64,000 bases of DNA from Pseudomonas putida (lineage in GTDB: Bacteria > Pseudomonadota > Gammaproteobacteria > Pseudomonadales > Pseudomonadaceae), in assembly GCF_030159595.1 (NCBI RefSeq), contig NZ_BSKJ01000007.1, positions 295,965 through 359,964 on the forward strand, read 5' to 3'. Shown here piece after piece: positions 34,425 to 43,334 of the stretch. Below the pieces are notes generated by a model, which had not been told where the DNA came from, searched no databases, and saw nothing but the letters and a program-made list of their open reading frames with translations. The position numbers and the translations under genes are program-made. Position 1 is the stretch's first letter; every line of letters begins with the position of its first letter.

Positions 34425-35393
34425 ATGAACACACCCTTTGCCATACCGGATAATCCCGACTCCGCGTGCCAGCCACCGTCTACGAAAGACTTCCTGGTCG
34501 ATCGCACCTTCCGTGCGTTTGCACGTATCGGTGTGGTACTGGTACTGGCGCTGGTCGTCGCGCTGGTCTACGAAGTGGGCCGCAAGGCACTGCCAGGCAT
34601 CGAAAAACACGGTTTTGACGTGCTGTTCGGCAGCGTCTGGGATGTTAACCAAGGCAAGTACGGTATTTTGCCAGCGATCTGGGGCACGCTTTACAGCGCC
34701 TTGATTGCCCTGTTGATTGCCGGTTTCTTCGGCGTCAGCATGGCCATTTTCCTGACCCAGGATTTCCTTCCGGCCAAGCTCGCCGCTGTTTTTCGTACCA
34801 TTGTCGAGCTGCTCGCCGCCATCCCCAGTGTGGTTTATGGCCTGTGGGGCATCTATGTGGTCATCCCGGCCATTCGCCCACTGACGACCTGGTTGAACAG
34901 CGAGCTGGGCTGGATCCCGTTTTTCGGCACTTCCTTGAGCGGACCAGGCCTGCTGCCTGCGGCGCTGGTACTGGCAATCATGATCCTGCCGACCATTGCC
35001 GCCGTTTCCCAGGATGCGCTGACCAGCGTGCCGATGAAAACCAAGCAGGCTGCCTATGGCATGGGCACTACCCACTGGGAAGCCATCCTCAAGGTAATGG
35101 TGCCATCCGCGGCCACCGGCATCTTCGGTTCGCTGGTGTTGGGCCTTGGCCGCGCACTGGGTGAAACCATGGCACTGGCCATGCTGGTCGGTAACGCCAA
35201 CACCATTTCCGTGTCCCTGTTCGCCCCGGCCAACACCCTGGCGGCGCTGCTGGCGCTGAACTTCCCGGAAGCCGGCCCGAACGAGGTCGAAGTGCTGATG
35301 TACGCGGCACTGGTGCTGATGTTCATCACCCTGCTGGTGAACGTGCTCGGCTCGATGATCATGCTCTATGCCCAGCGGGGTAACAAACAATGA
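34425..35393 (+). CDS. pstC: PstC phosphate ABC permease
   Basis: 322 residues with six membrane helices and the PstC-type segments GTLYSALIALLIAGFFGVSM and VVYGLWGIYVVIPAIRP. The ATPase-docking loop is AYGMGTTHWEAILKVMVPSA. ATG 34425 lies shortly after the stem-loop. The stop overlaps the pstA start (ATGA). Confidence 0.94.
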   Translation: MNTPFAIPDNPDSACQPPSTKDFLVDRTFRAFARIGVVLVLALVVALVYEVGRKALPGIEKHGFDVLFGSVWDVNQGKYGILPAIWGTLYSALIALLIAGFFGVSMAIFLTQDFLPAKLAAVFRTIVELLAAIPSVVYGLWGIYVVIPAIRPLTTWLNSELGWIPFFGTSLSGPGLLPAALVLAIMILPTIAAVSQDALTSVPMKTKQAAYGMGTTHWEAILKVMVPSAATGIFGSLVLGLGRALGETMALAMLVGNANTISVSLFAPANTLAALLALNFPEAGPNEVEVLMYAALVLMFITLLVNVLGSMIMLYAQRGNKQ

Positions 35394-36283
35394 CAGACCT
35401 CAGCACCCCAACAACGGCTTTGCCCAGCCTGCAGCGCAAGCTGGAAGGCCGTGCCCTGCGTAGCCTGATACTGACCACGCTGGCCTGGTTCGCGGCACTG
35501 GTGGCCAGCGTGCCGCTGATCTCCGTGCTGTACATGCTGGTCACACGAGGCGGTGCACGTCTTAGCCTGGAAGTGTTCACCGAGCTGCCGCCGACCGGTT
35601 TCGAGATGGGCGGGGGCTTTGGTAACGCCATGGCCGGTACCTTCGTCATGGTCGGTATCGCCGCAGCCATCGCGGTGCCAGTCGGTATCATGGCGGCGGT
35701 GTTCCTGGCCGAACTTGGGCCGGACAGCAAGCTGGCCAACGCTGCGCGCTTTGCCGCCAAGATGCTCACCGGCCTGCCGTCGATCCTGGCTGGCGTATTT
35801 GCCTACGCCTTGGTGGTGATGACCACTGGTACCTATTCGGCGCCAGCAGGTGGCGTGGCCCTGGCGGTACTGATGCTGCCAATCGTGGTGCTGACCGCCG
35901 AAGAGTCGATGAAGATGGTGCCCAAGATCATGAAGGATGCCGCCTATGGCATGGGTTGCACCCGTGCGCAGGTGATCTGGAAGATCGTATTGCCCACCGG
36001 CCTGCCCGCCATCCTGACCGGCGTCATGCTGGCCGTGGCCCGCGCTGCTGGCGAAACCGCACCGCTGCTGTTCACCGCGTTGTTCAGCAACTACTGGATC
36101 TATCACGACGGCAGCCTGGCCGTCATGAACCCCACGGCCTCGCTGGCCGTACTGATTTACAACTTCTCCGGCATGCCGTTCGACAATCAGCTGGAGCTCG
36201 CCTGGGCGGCCTCGCTGGTACTGGTGATGATCGTGCTGGTAATCAACATTCTTAGCCGTGTATTCGGCAAGCCCAAGTATTGA
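35390..36283 (+). CDS. pstA: PstA phosphate ABC permease
   Basis: 297 residues, polytopic, with MAGTFVMVGIAAAIAVPVGI, GLPSILAGVFAYALVV and the docking loop AAYGMGCTRAQVIWKIVLPT. It is the partner of PstC in the phosphate channel. Its start overlaps the pstC stop by four bases, so it is translationally coupled. Confidence 0.94.
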   Translation: MTDLSTPTTALPSLQRKLEGRALRSLILTTLAWFAALVASVPLISVLYMLVTRGGARLSLEVFTELPPTGFEMGGGFGNAMAGTFVMVGIAAAIAVPVGIMAAVFLAELGPDSKLANAARFAAKMLTGLPSILAGVFAYALVVMTTGTYSAPAGGVALAVLMLPIVVLTAEESMKMVPKIMKDAAYGMGCTRAQVIWKIVLPTGLPAILTGVMLAVARAAGETAPLLFTALFSNYWIYHDGSLAVMNPTASLAVLIYNFSGMPFDNQLELAWAASLVLVMIVLVINILSRVFGKPKY

Positions 36284-36301
36284 GAAAGGGAGCATCCAAA
36301 C

Positions 36302-37120
36302 TTGAACGTATCCACTGCGCAAAAGGTCGCTCCCGTGGTCAACGAAACCCCCATCGTCATGGACTGCAAGCTGGACAAGATCTTCTACGGCAACTTCATG
36401 GCCGTACGCGACAGCCATGTGCCGATCCGCAAGAACGAGATCACCGGCTTCATCGGGCCGTCCGGCTGCGGCAAGAGTACCGTGCTGCGTAGCCTCAACC
36501 GCATGAACGACCTGGTGAAGGGCTTCCGCTTCGAAGGCCATGTGCACTTCCTCGGCCAGGATGTCTACGGTAAGGGCGTTGACCCGGTAGTCGTGCGTCG
36601 CTATATCGGCATGGTGTTCCAGCAGCCCAACCCGTTCTCGATGAGCATCTTCGACAACGTCGCCTTCGGCCTGCGCCTGAACCGCTACAAGGGCGACCTG
36701 GGTGACCGCGTGAAGCACGCCTTGCAAGGCGCCGCGCTGTGGGACGAAGTGAAGGACAAGCTCAAGGTCAGCGGCCTGTCCCTGTCCGGCGGCCAGCAGC
36801 AGCGCCTGTGCATCGCGCGCGCCATTGCCACCGAGCCGGAGGTGCTGCTGCTGGACGAGCCGTGCTCGGCACTCGACCCGATTGCCACCCGCCGTGTGGA
36901 AGAACTGATGGTCGAGCTGAAAAAGGACTACACCATCGCCCTGGTGACCCACAACATGCAGCAGGCGATTCGTGTGGCCGACACCACGGCGTTCTTCTCG
37001 GTCGATATTTCCCAGGGCACTCGCACCGGTTACCTGGTCGAGATGGGCCCTACGGCGCAGATTTTCCAGAACCCGCGCGAACAACTGACCAGTGACTACA
37101 TCAGCGGCAAATTCAGCTGA
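36302..37120 (+). CDS. pstB: PstB phosphate ABC ATPase
   Basis: 272 residues from a TTG at 36302, which follows AAAGGGAGC by about 10 bases; the first in-frame ATG is 36359, leaving 253 residues. Walker A GPSGCGKST, Q-loop VFQQPNPFSM, signature LSGGQQQRLCIARAIA, Walker B VLLLDEPCSALDP, and the switch His in LVTHNMQQA. It energises phosphate uptake. No phoU follows; a perfect 17-bp hairpin closes the operon instead. Confidence 0.95.
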   Translation: MNVSTAQKVAPVVNETPIVMDCKLDKIFYGNFMAVRDSHVPIRKNEITGFIGPSGCGKSTVLRSLNRMNDLVKGFRFEGHVHFLGQDVYGKGVDPVVVRRYIGMVFQQPNPFSMSIFDNVAFGLRLNRYKGDLGDRVKHALQGAALWDEVKDKLKVSGLSLSGGQQQRLCIARAIATEPEVLLLDEPCSALDPIATRRVEELMVELKKDYTIALVTHNMQQAIRVADTTAFFSVDISQGTRTGYLVEMGPTAQIFQNPREQLTSDYISGKFS

Positions 37121-37138
37121 GTCAGGCATGCCCAAGGT

Positions 37139-37177
37139 GGCCGAGCGTTGCAGCCAGGGAGGCTGCAACGCTCGGCC
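37139..37177 (+). terminator. Perfect 17-bp hairpin ending pstSCAB
   Basis: GGCCGAGCGTTGCAGCC pairs perfectly with GGCTGCAACGCTCGGCC around a five-base loop AGGGA. No U-tract follows, but the stem is strong and it lies 19 bases after the pstB stop. Confidence 0.8.
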
Positions 37178-37214
37178 GCGTTACCTTCCGTTAAAGTGTT
37201 ACCCGGGATTTCCA

Positions 37215-37913
37215 ATGCGAGCGATGCGTCGTCTTGATCTGTCAGCGGTAGAGCGCGCACTGCGCGAGGTGCAGGGCCGCTTTGCCGAACTCAGCCAGCA
37301 CTTCACCGAACCGCGGGACCCGTTTACCGACGAGGTGCTGCTGAATGTGCTTGAAGGCTATGCCCTGATTGACGACTATGTCGCTCGCGGTATCGACCTG
37401 TTCGACCTGCAGCAGCTGAACCTGATGCTGGAAATCAATGCCACCGTGCTGTGCGGCAGCGACCCGGCTCGACGCCTGGAGTTCGCCCCGCACCTGGCAG
37501 CAACCGAGGCACACTTTTTCAACAACGTCGAAGGTGGCATCAAGGACCTGTACAACTGGTACTGCTCGTACCGCAGTGACTCCATCTGGAAGCGGGCAGC
37601 GGGTGTCTATGTCCGAATCCTCAGCAAGCCGCAGCTGTTCATCGAAGGCAACAACCGCACAGGTTCGCTCATCGTCAGCTACTTGCTGATGCGTGCAGGG
37701 CTGCCGCCATTCGTGCTGTCGCTGGACAACGCCGAGGGTTACTTCAACCCGTCTTCGGTCATACGCAACTCCGCTAAACACGGTGTCAAGGCATTGTACG
37801 AACTACCCAAGATCAAGAAAAAGTACGCCGCTTTCCTCGAAGCGAAGGCGCCTGAGCCTGGCAAGTTCTTCCTGAGCGGCACATCCGTGCCCGTCTGTGA
37901 GAGGAGCCGCTGA
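37215..37913 (+). CDS. Fic-like protein with degenerate active-site motif
   Basis: 232 residues from ATG 37215 (ATG 37224 also possible), mostly helical. Residues about 137-155 read KPQLFIEGNNRTGSLIVSY, recalling the Fic motif H-P-F-x-(D/E)-G-N-G-R-x-x-R. Here the catalytic His is Gln, the second Gly is Asn and the last Arg is Ser. If it is a Fic relative it should not AMPylate by the usual mechanism. It starts about 38 bases after the pst hairpin, and its stop overlaps the HAD-like gene (TGATG), so these two form their own unit. The family assignment is tentative. Confidence 0.6.
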   Translation: MRAMRRLDLSAVERALREVQGRFAELSQHFTEPRDPFTDEVLLNVLEGYALIDDYVARGIDLFDLQQLNLMLEINATVLCGSDPARRLEFAPHLAATEAHFFNNVEGGIKDLYNWYCSYRSDSIWKRAAGVYVRILSKPQLFIEGNNRTGSLIVSYLLMRAGLPPFVLSLDNAEGYFNPSSVIRNSAKHGVKALYELPKIKKKYAAFLEAKAPEPGKFFLSGTSVPVCERSR

Positions 37914-38512
37914 TGCTGCGTTCATCCATGTTCCAGCGCGGGCGGCAAGCCATCGAACGCAAGCTCAAGCGTGGCCAGGTACGCATTTCGTTCGATATCG
38001 ACGACACGCTTGCCTGCCTGCCCGAGCACGCCGACGCCGAGGCCAGCAAGTTGCCGAACTTCGTTCATCGCTGGTTGGGCGAGCCTTTGCGCAGCGGCAC
38101 CCGCTCGCTGATCCGCGACCTGCGCCGCCAGGGTTGCAGCATCTGGATCTATACCTCTTCGGGGCGCACACCGGCCTACATTCGCCGCTGGCTGATGCTG
38201 TATGGCATCCATGTCGATGGCGTGGTCAACAGCGACCGGCACCAACACATCCTGGCCCAGAAGGGCCTGGAGAATTCCCCCTCGAAGTTGCCCTCGGCGT
38301 TCGATATCGACCTGCATGTCGATGATTCCGAAGGCGTCCGGCTGGAAGGTGTCGACCATGGTTTTCGCGTGGTGGTGGTATGCCCGAAGGATGAAAGCTG
38401 GGCGCAGAAGGTGATGGACGCGGCGGTCGATGTACAGGCACGACTGGCCTGGCAGCAACCGCACCGCTACCAAATGCCAGTGCGCCAGCGTTCGCAGGCG
38501 CTTGCGTCCTGA
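37913..38512 (+). CDS. HAD-like hydrolase
   Basis: 199 residues. Motif I is ISFDIDDTLACLP (about 24-36, the DxDxT nucleophile), motif II lies in SIWIYTSSGRTPAYIRRWL, and the last acidic motif in DLHVDDSEGV. It is probably a cytoplasmic phosphatase or phosphotransferase of the haloacid-dehalogenase superfamily. Its ATG overlaps the stop of the Fic-like gene, so the two proteins are likely made together and may act on the same target. The substrate is unknown. Confidence 0.8.
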   Translation: MLRSSMFQRGRQAIERKLKRGQVRISFDIDDTLACLPEHADAEASKLPNFVHRWLGEPLRSGTRSLIRDLRRQGCSIWIYTSSGRTPAYIRRWLMLYGIHVDGVVNSDRHQHILAQKGLENSPSKLPSAFDIDLHVDDSEGVRLEGVDHGFRVVVVCPKDESWAQKVMDAAVDVQARLAWQQPHRYQMPVRQRSQALAS

Positions 38513-38543
38513 CGCTAAGCGATTGCTCTCAGATAGTGTAATT

Positions 38544-38661
38544 GGGGCTGCTTTGCAGCCCTTCGCGGGCAAGCCCGCTCCCACAGGTAATGCACAGCCC
38601 TTGGCACGGTGCGGTCCCTGTGGGAGCGGGCTTGCCCGCGAAGGGCCGCAAGGCGGCCCCG
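38544..38661. repeat. REP pair with flanking hairpins
   Basis: Inverted REP pair (CTTCGCGGGCAAGCCCGCTC and reverse copy) flanked by GGGGCTGCTTTGCAGCCC and GGGCCGCAAGGCGGCCCC. It occupies much of the 356-base gap between the HAD-like gene and the porin gene. The rest (38662-38868) holds the porin promoter; no gene was seen there. Confidence 0.9.
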
Positions 38662-38868
38662 GTTCGTTCGGGTGTATCAATACCCGCCAACCATTCATAT
38701 GTACACCCTAAGTCTTGCATCCCGACCCAAGCAGGTACCAGCACCAAATCACCGCGCCACACCCGCCACCCCAAAGCACCCGCCACCCCGCCCCAAAGCA
38801 GCATATCTGGCACTTTGCCGCCTTCTGATAATCGCCTCCGACATCCAGTCCCACGTTTGGAGCGCGCC

Positions 38869-40056
38869 ATGCACAACAACAATAAGCACCTGCCGCCTCG
38901 TTTTCTCGCAGCTGCCATCGCCAGCTTTTCTGCCCTTGGCCTGAGCGGCGTTGCCGAGGCCGAGATCATGCTGTACGACAAGGACCAGACAACGTTTTCC
39001 ACTGACGGCTACATCAATGCCTTCTACGTCAACAGCAAGGTTGACCGCGAAGGCGAACAGTTCGATCGCCGCCAGTCGCGGGTGAAAATGGGCTTCTTGC
39101 CCAACTACCTGGGCTTCAATATGGGCAAGCAGGTAGATGACCTGAAACTCGGCGCACGTGCCTCGTTCTGGGTCACCATCAACGACAGTGAAACCAACGG
39201 CACCGACACTGCCATCGACGTGCGCCAGTTCTATGGCACGGTGGCCAATCCCGAGTGGGGCGAGGTGCTGATCGGCAAGGACTTCGGGCTGTTCGCCCGC
39301 TCCAACATCCTGCTCGACGAGCTGCTGGCCGGCTACGGCCAAGTCAGTGACACCCTTGGGCTGGTGGACGGCGGCGGGGTGTCGTTCGGCAACATCGGCA
39401 GTGGCTACCCGTACCCGTTCCCCACCTCGCAGATCACCTATCGCACGCCGGTAATGGACGGCCTGCGCGTGGCGGTGGGCATCATGGACCCGGTGGACAC
39501 CAACGACAGCAGCCCGACCGGCAAGGCCTACCAGGAAAACCCGCGCACCGAGAGTGAGATTACCTACCAGTTCGACCTGGGCGGGGCGCAGATCTACAGC
39601 TGGGTCAACGGCAGTTACCAGACCTCTGACAACACCGACTCGACGGTGGAGACGATCACGTCCAAAGGCGTTGGCTATGGCGTGCAGGCGAAGATGGGCG
39701 GGCTGTCGCTGACCGGCTCGGGGTTCCAGGCCAAGGGTATCAACCCGTTTTTCACCAACAATGCCGGCGAACCGGTCTTGCGTAACGTCGACAGTGACGG
39801 CTATCTGTTGCAGGGTTCGTACAAGGTCGGCAAGAACCGCATTGCACTGTCGTATGGCAAGACCAAGGACGATGGCAACGGCGCGGTGGGAAGCGGCGCG
39901 GACTACGAGACCCGCGGCGTGGCGCTGTTCCATGATGTGAATGACAACCTCAAGCTGGTGGCCGAGTACAACCAGTTTTCCATCGATGGGCATGACACCA
40001 GCGCTCAAAACGAAGACACCGATACCTTTGCAGTGGGTGCTGTGCTGACCTGGTAG
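38869..40056 (+). CDS. Outer-membrane porin
   Basis: 395 residues with a signal peptide (to about ALGLSGVAEA, residue 31). The mature protein is rich in alternating beta strands (STDGYINAFYVNSKVD; RRQSRVKMGFLPNYLGFNMG) and ends in FAVGAVLTW, the C-terminal aromatic residue needed for barrel assembly. It resembles the Porin_4/OmpC-like group. A GC-rich terminator follows. Placed at the edge of the alcohol-oxidation cluster, it might admit alcohols or other small substrates, but nothing in the sequence proves that. Confidence 0.82.
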   Translation: MHNNNKHLPPRFLAAAIASFSALGLSGVAEAEIMLYDKDQTTFSTDGYINAFYVNSKVDREGEQFDRRQSRVKMGFLPNYLGFNMGKQVDDLKLGARASFWVTINDSETNGTDTAIDVRQFYGTVANPEWGEVLIGKDFGLFARSNILLDELLAGYGQVSDTLGLVDGGGVSFGNIGSGYPYPFPTSQITYRTPVMDGLRVAVGIMDPVDTNDSSPTGKAYQENPRTESEITYQFDLGGAQIYSWVNGSYQTSDNTDSTVETITSKGVGYGVQAKMGGLSLTGSGFQAKGINPFFTNNAGEPVLRNVDSDGYLLQGSYKVGKNRIALSYGKTKDDGNGAVGSGADYETRGVALFHDVNDNLKLVAEYNQFSIDGHDTSAQNEDTDTFAVGAVLTW

Positions 40057-40060
40057 GCCA

Positions 40061-40083
40061 TTGGGGCCGCAAAGCGGCCCCAA
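40061..40083 (+). terminator. Terminator after porin gene
   Basis: TTGGGGCCGC-AAA-GCGGCCCCAA: a perfect 10-bp stem with a 3-base loop, 4 bases after the porin stop. Confidence 0.85.
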
Positions 40084-40122
40084 ATGAAATGGCCATTTAC
40101 GCCCATGGAACCGCCCACCCGC

Positions 40123-40144
40123 TACCCAAGTAGCATTCGTCCCC
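40123..40144 (+). promoter_or_regulatory. ped-type motif upstream of FIST/pedS1
   Basis: TACCCAAGTAGCATTCGTCC lies 54-75 bases before the FIST gene start. It matches the second half of the recurring ped element (CCAAAGTAGCATTCGG). The upstream CTACTACC half is not clear here. Confidence 0.65.
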
Positions 40145-40197
40145 CGCAACCACCTTCGTAAACTGACCCCTCAGCCACCCCCGCGCCGGAGACCACG

Positions 40198-41361
40198 ATG
40201 CAGCAGGCTCAAAACGACGGTGTGGTCAGCGCCATGTCCCAAGCCACCGACGCCCGGCTGGCCGCCCAGGACCTGGCGCGGCAGTTGCTGCACCCGCACC
40301 TGGGTTTCGTGCTGTTCTTCTGTTCCGCCGAATACGACTTGCAGGCCCTGGGCGAAGCCTTGGAGCAAGGGTTCGGCGGCATCCGCCTGGTGGGTTGCAC
40401 CAGCGCCGGCGAAATCACGCCGCTGGGCTACGGCCGCAACTGCGTCACGGCGGTGGGCTTCGATCACCGGCATTTTTCCATCGCCACGGAACTGATCGAT
40501 GAGATGGAGCGCTTCAGCCTGATCGATGCGCAGCAGATGGTCGAGCGCCTGGTCGGCACCTGCCGCAGCAATACCCTGGCACCGATCAAGGGCCACAGCT
40601 TTGCCCTGACCCTGCTCGACGGCCTGTCCAGCCGCGAGGAGATGGTGCTTGCCGCCCTCAGCGCGGCATTGGGGGATATCCCGCATTTCGGCGGTTCAGC
40701 CGGCGACGACAACTACCTGAACCGCACGCATGTGTACTTCGGTGGTGCGTTTCACAACGGTGCGGCAGTGGTGGTACTGGTCAATACCTGGCTCGATTTC
40801 GAAGTATTCACCACGCACCACATCCTGCCACGTCAGGAAAAGTTGGTGGTAACCGCTGCCGACAGCGCCCAGCGCCGGGTTTTCGAACTGAATGCCGAAC
40901 CCGCCGCCGAGGAGTACGCCCGCCACATCGGCGTGCCGGTGGCTGCACTCGACTACCGGGTATTCGCCGCCCACCCGCTGGCCGTGCGCATTCACGACCA
41001 GTACTACGTGCGGGCGATCCAGCAAGTGCATGCGGACCTGAGCCTGAGTTTCTACTGTGCAGTGGAAAACGGCATCGTCCTCACGGCCATGACCCCAGGC
41101 CCGCTATTGCCGAACCTTCATCAACTGTTCGACGGCTTGCACCAACGCCTCGGCGCACCACTGCTGACCATCGGTTGCGATTGCTTTCTGCGGCGCCTGG
41201 AACTGGAAGACCAGCATGGCCTGGAGCCGGTCGGTGCGTTCTTGCGCGAGCAGCGGGTGATCGGCTTCAACACCTACGGAGAACAGTTCAATGGCATGCA
41301 CATCAACCAGACCTTCACCGGGGTCGCCATTGCCCGCAACCGGCCTCCTGTCGGTCGCTGA
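40198..41361 (+). CDS. FIST-domain sensory protein
   Basis: 387 residues. The FIST N region (FVLFFCSAEYDLQALGEAL; VGCTSAGEITPLGYG) is followed by the FIST C region (about 225-370). FIST domains are thought to bind small ligands, perhaps amino acids, in signalling proteins. Here FIST is a separate soluble protein with no signal peptide. The next gene, a hybrid kinase, starts inside this one, so the two are coupled and FIST is a likely input partner for that kinase. P. aeruginosa has a comparable arrangement beside its exa regulators. GGAG precedes the ATG. Confidence 0.87.
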   Translation: MQQAQNDGVVSAMSQATDARLAAQDLARQLLHPHLGFVLFFCSAEYDLQALGEALEQGFGGIRLVGCTSAGEITPLGYGRNCVTAVGFDHRHFSIATELIDEMERFSLIDAQQMVERLVGTCRSNTLAPIKGHSFALTLLDGLSSREEMVLAALSAALGDIPHFGGSAGDDNYLNRTHVYFGGAFHNGAAVVVLVNTWLDFEVFTTHHILPRQEKLVVTAADSAQRRVFELNAEPAAEEYARHIGVPVAALDYRVFAAHPLAVRIHDQYYVRAIQQVHADLSLSFYCAVENGIVLTAMTPGPLLPNLHQLFDGLHQRLGAPLLTIGCDCFLRRLELEDQHGLEPVGAFLREQRVIGFNTYGEQFNGMHINQTFTGVAIARNRPPVGR

Positions 41362-43228
41362 ACTGCAGGCCGAGTTCACCCGGCTACAGCACGAGAACCA
41401 CAAGCTGCAGCGAATCAACGGCGCGTTGATCGAACGCATCGAGTCTGGGGTAACGCGGGGCAACGACCCCTATGCGGCGTTCCAGCATTCGGTGGTGCTG
41501 GCCGAGCAGGTGCGAGAGCGCACCGATGCCCTGAACCAGGCCATGGCCGAACTCAAGGCCGTCAACCGCCTGCTCAGCGAGGCCCGGCAGCGGGCCGAGA
41601 CCGCCCACCAGCACCAGATTCGCCTGATTACCGATAATGTTCCGGCGCTGATCGCTTACCTGAACGCCGATCTGGTCTACGAGTTCACCAACAAAGTCTA
41701 CGAGGAATGGTACTGCTGGCCGCACGGTGTGATGCTCGGCCAAAGCCTGCGCGAGGCCCACAGCGAGCAGCACTATCAGCGCCTGGAAGCCTATGTGGCA
41801 CGCGCGCTGGCGGGGGAGAGCGTCACCTTCGAATTCGCCGAAACCAATATCAACGGCCTGGAGCGCTACATGCTGCGCTCCTATGTGCCGAACCGCTTGG
41901 CCAATGGCGAAGTGGTGGGCATCTTCGTGCTGATCCGCGATATCACCGAGCGCCGTAACACCGCACAGGCCCTGCACCAGGCCTATCAGCACCTGGAACA
42001 GCGGGTGCGCGAACGCACTGCCGAGCTGACCAGCCTCAACGACCAGTTGCTGCGCGAAATCGAGGAGCGCAGCCGGGCCGAGGCGCGCCTGCGTGAGGCC
42101 AAGCGTGAGGCCGAACAGGCTAACTTGTCGAAAACCAAGTTCCTCGCTGCAGTCAGCCACGACCTGCTGCAACCGCTGAACGCAGCCCGGTTGTTCACCA
42201 GTGCATTGCTCGAACGTCGCGAGCCGCAAGAGAGTGCCCACCTGGTGCGTAATGTCAGCAACTCGCTGGAGGATGTGGAGAGCCTGCTCGGCACCCTGGT
42301 GGACATTTCCAAGCTCGATGCCGGGGTGATCAAGGCCGATGTTGCCCCGTTCGCCCTACGCGAGCTGATGGACAACCTTGCTGCCGAATACGCCCAGGTG
42401 GCGCGCAGCGAAGGCCTTGAGCTGCACTTCGTGGGCTGCTCTGCGGTGGTGCGCAGCGATATTCAGCTGCTGGCGCGGATCCTGCGCAACTTGCTCAGCA
42501 ATGCGATCCGCTACACCCCCAGCGGGCGCGTGGTGCTGGGCTGTCGTCGCCAGCGTGGCGGCCTGCGGATCGAAGTGTGGGACAGCGGCATCGGCATCGC
42601 CGAAGAGCACCTGGAAGAAATGTTCCAGGAGTTCAAGCGTGGTGATGTCCAGCGCCCGGACCAGGACCGCGGGCTGGGCCTGGGCCTGGCGATCGTGGAA
42701 AAGATCGCCGGCATCCTTGGGCATCGCATACGCGTGCGTTCATGGCTCGGCAAAGGCTCGGTATTCGCCGTCGAAGTGCCGCTGAGCACCCTTGCGCCCA
42801 AAGCCCAGCCGAGCCAGGTGGTCAGCGAGCCGATGCTCGAACGCCTGCGCGGGGCGCGGGTGTGGGTGCTGGATAACGATGCGGCGATTTGCGCCGGCAT
42901 GCGCACCTTGCTGGAGGGCTGGGGCTGCCGGGTGGTCACGGCGCTGTCGGAGGAAGACCTGGCGCGGCAGGTGGACAACTACCACGCCGAAGCCGACCTG
43001 CTGATAGCAGACTACCACCTGGACAACGACTGCAATGGCGTCGACGCCGTGGCGCGGATCAATGCCCGGCGCACCCAGCCATTACCGGCGCTGATGATTA
43101 CCGCGAACTACAGCAACGACCTCAAGCAGCAGATTCGCGAGCTGGGCCACACCCTGATGCACAAACCGGTGCGGCCGATGAAGCTCAAGACGGCGATGAG
43201 TCATCTGCTGGCAAACAGTGCGTTATAG
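41291..43228 (+). CDS. pedS1: PedS1-type cytoplasmic hybrid sensor kinase (PAS-HisKA-HATPase-REC)
   Basis: 645 residues from ATG 41291, which overlaps the FIST gene by 71 bases; a TTG at 41330 is an alternative. Order: coiled coil (about 30-110), PAS (IRLITDNVPALIAYLNADLV), second coiled coil, H-box FLAAVSHDLLQPLNAARLF (about 286), N-box ILRNLLSNAIRYTPSG, G-box GLGLGLAIVEKI, and a C-terminal receiver with Asp in ADLLIADYHLDND. No membrane helix, so it senses in the cytoplasm. It is orthologous in place and form to P. aeruginosa ErcS'. The response regulator gene pedR1 is convergent. Confidence 0.85.
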   Translation: MACTSTRPSPGSPLPATGLLSVAELQAEFTRLQHENHKLQRINGALIERIESGVTRGNDPYAAFQHSVVLAEQVRERTDALNQAMAELKAVNRLLSEARQRAETAHQHQIRLITDNVPALIAYLNADLVYEFTNKVYEEWYCWPHGVMLGQSLREAHSEQHYQRLEAYVARALAGESVTFEFAETNINGLERYMLRSYVPNRLANGEVVGIFVLIRDITERRNTAQALHQAYQHLEQRVRERTAELTSLNDQLLREIEERSRAEARLREAKREAEQANLSKTKFLAAVSHDLLQPLNAARLFTSALLERREPQESAHLVRNVSNSLEDVESLLGTLVDISKLDAGVIKADVAPFALRELMDNLAAEYAQVARSEGLELHFVGCSAVVRSDIQLLARILRNLLSNAIRYTPSGRVVLGCRRQRGGLRIEVWDSGIGIAEEHLEEMFQEFKRGDVQRPDQDRGLGLGLAIVEKIAGILGHRIRVRSWLGKGSVFAVEVPLSTLAPKAQPSQVVSEPMLERLRGARVWVLDNDAAICAGMRTLLEGWGCRVVTALSEEDLARQVDNYHAEADLLIADYHLDNDCNGVDAVARINARRTQPLPALMITANYSNDLKQQIRELGHTLMHKPVRPMKLKTAMSHLLANSAL

Positions 43229-43232
43229 CTGC

Positions 43233-43328
43233 CGGCCTCTTCGCGGGTAAACCCGCTCCCACAGGATTTTCACGCGCTTCAGGATTTACACAGACCTGTG
43301 GGAGCGGGTTCACCCGCGAAGAGGCCAG
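43233..43328. repeat. REP pair (GGGTAAACCC/GGGTTCACCC subtype)
   Basis: Inverted pair CTCTTCGCGGGTAAACCCGC and GCGGGTTCACCCGCGAAGAG between the convergent kinase and pedR1 genes. It likely also terminates both transcripts. Confidence 0.9.
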
Positions 43329-43334
43329 CACAGG

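Noticed and set aside
35366..37168. 600-codon open frame antisense to pstA and pstB
   Set aside because: It lies entirely over well-identified pst genes; its composition (His, Gln and Gly rich) is that of an antisense shadow.
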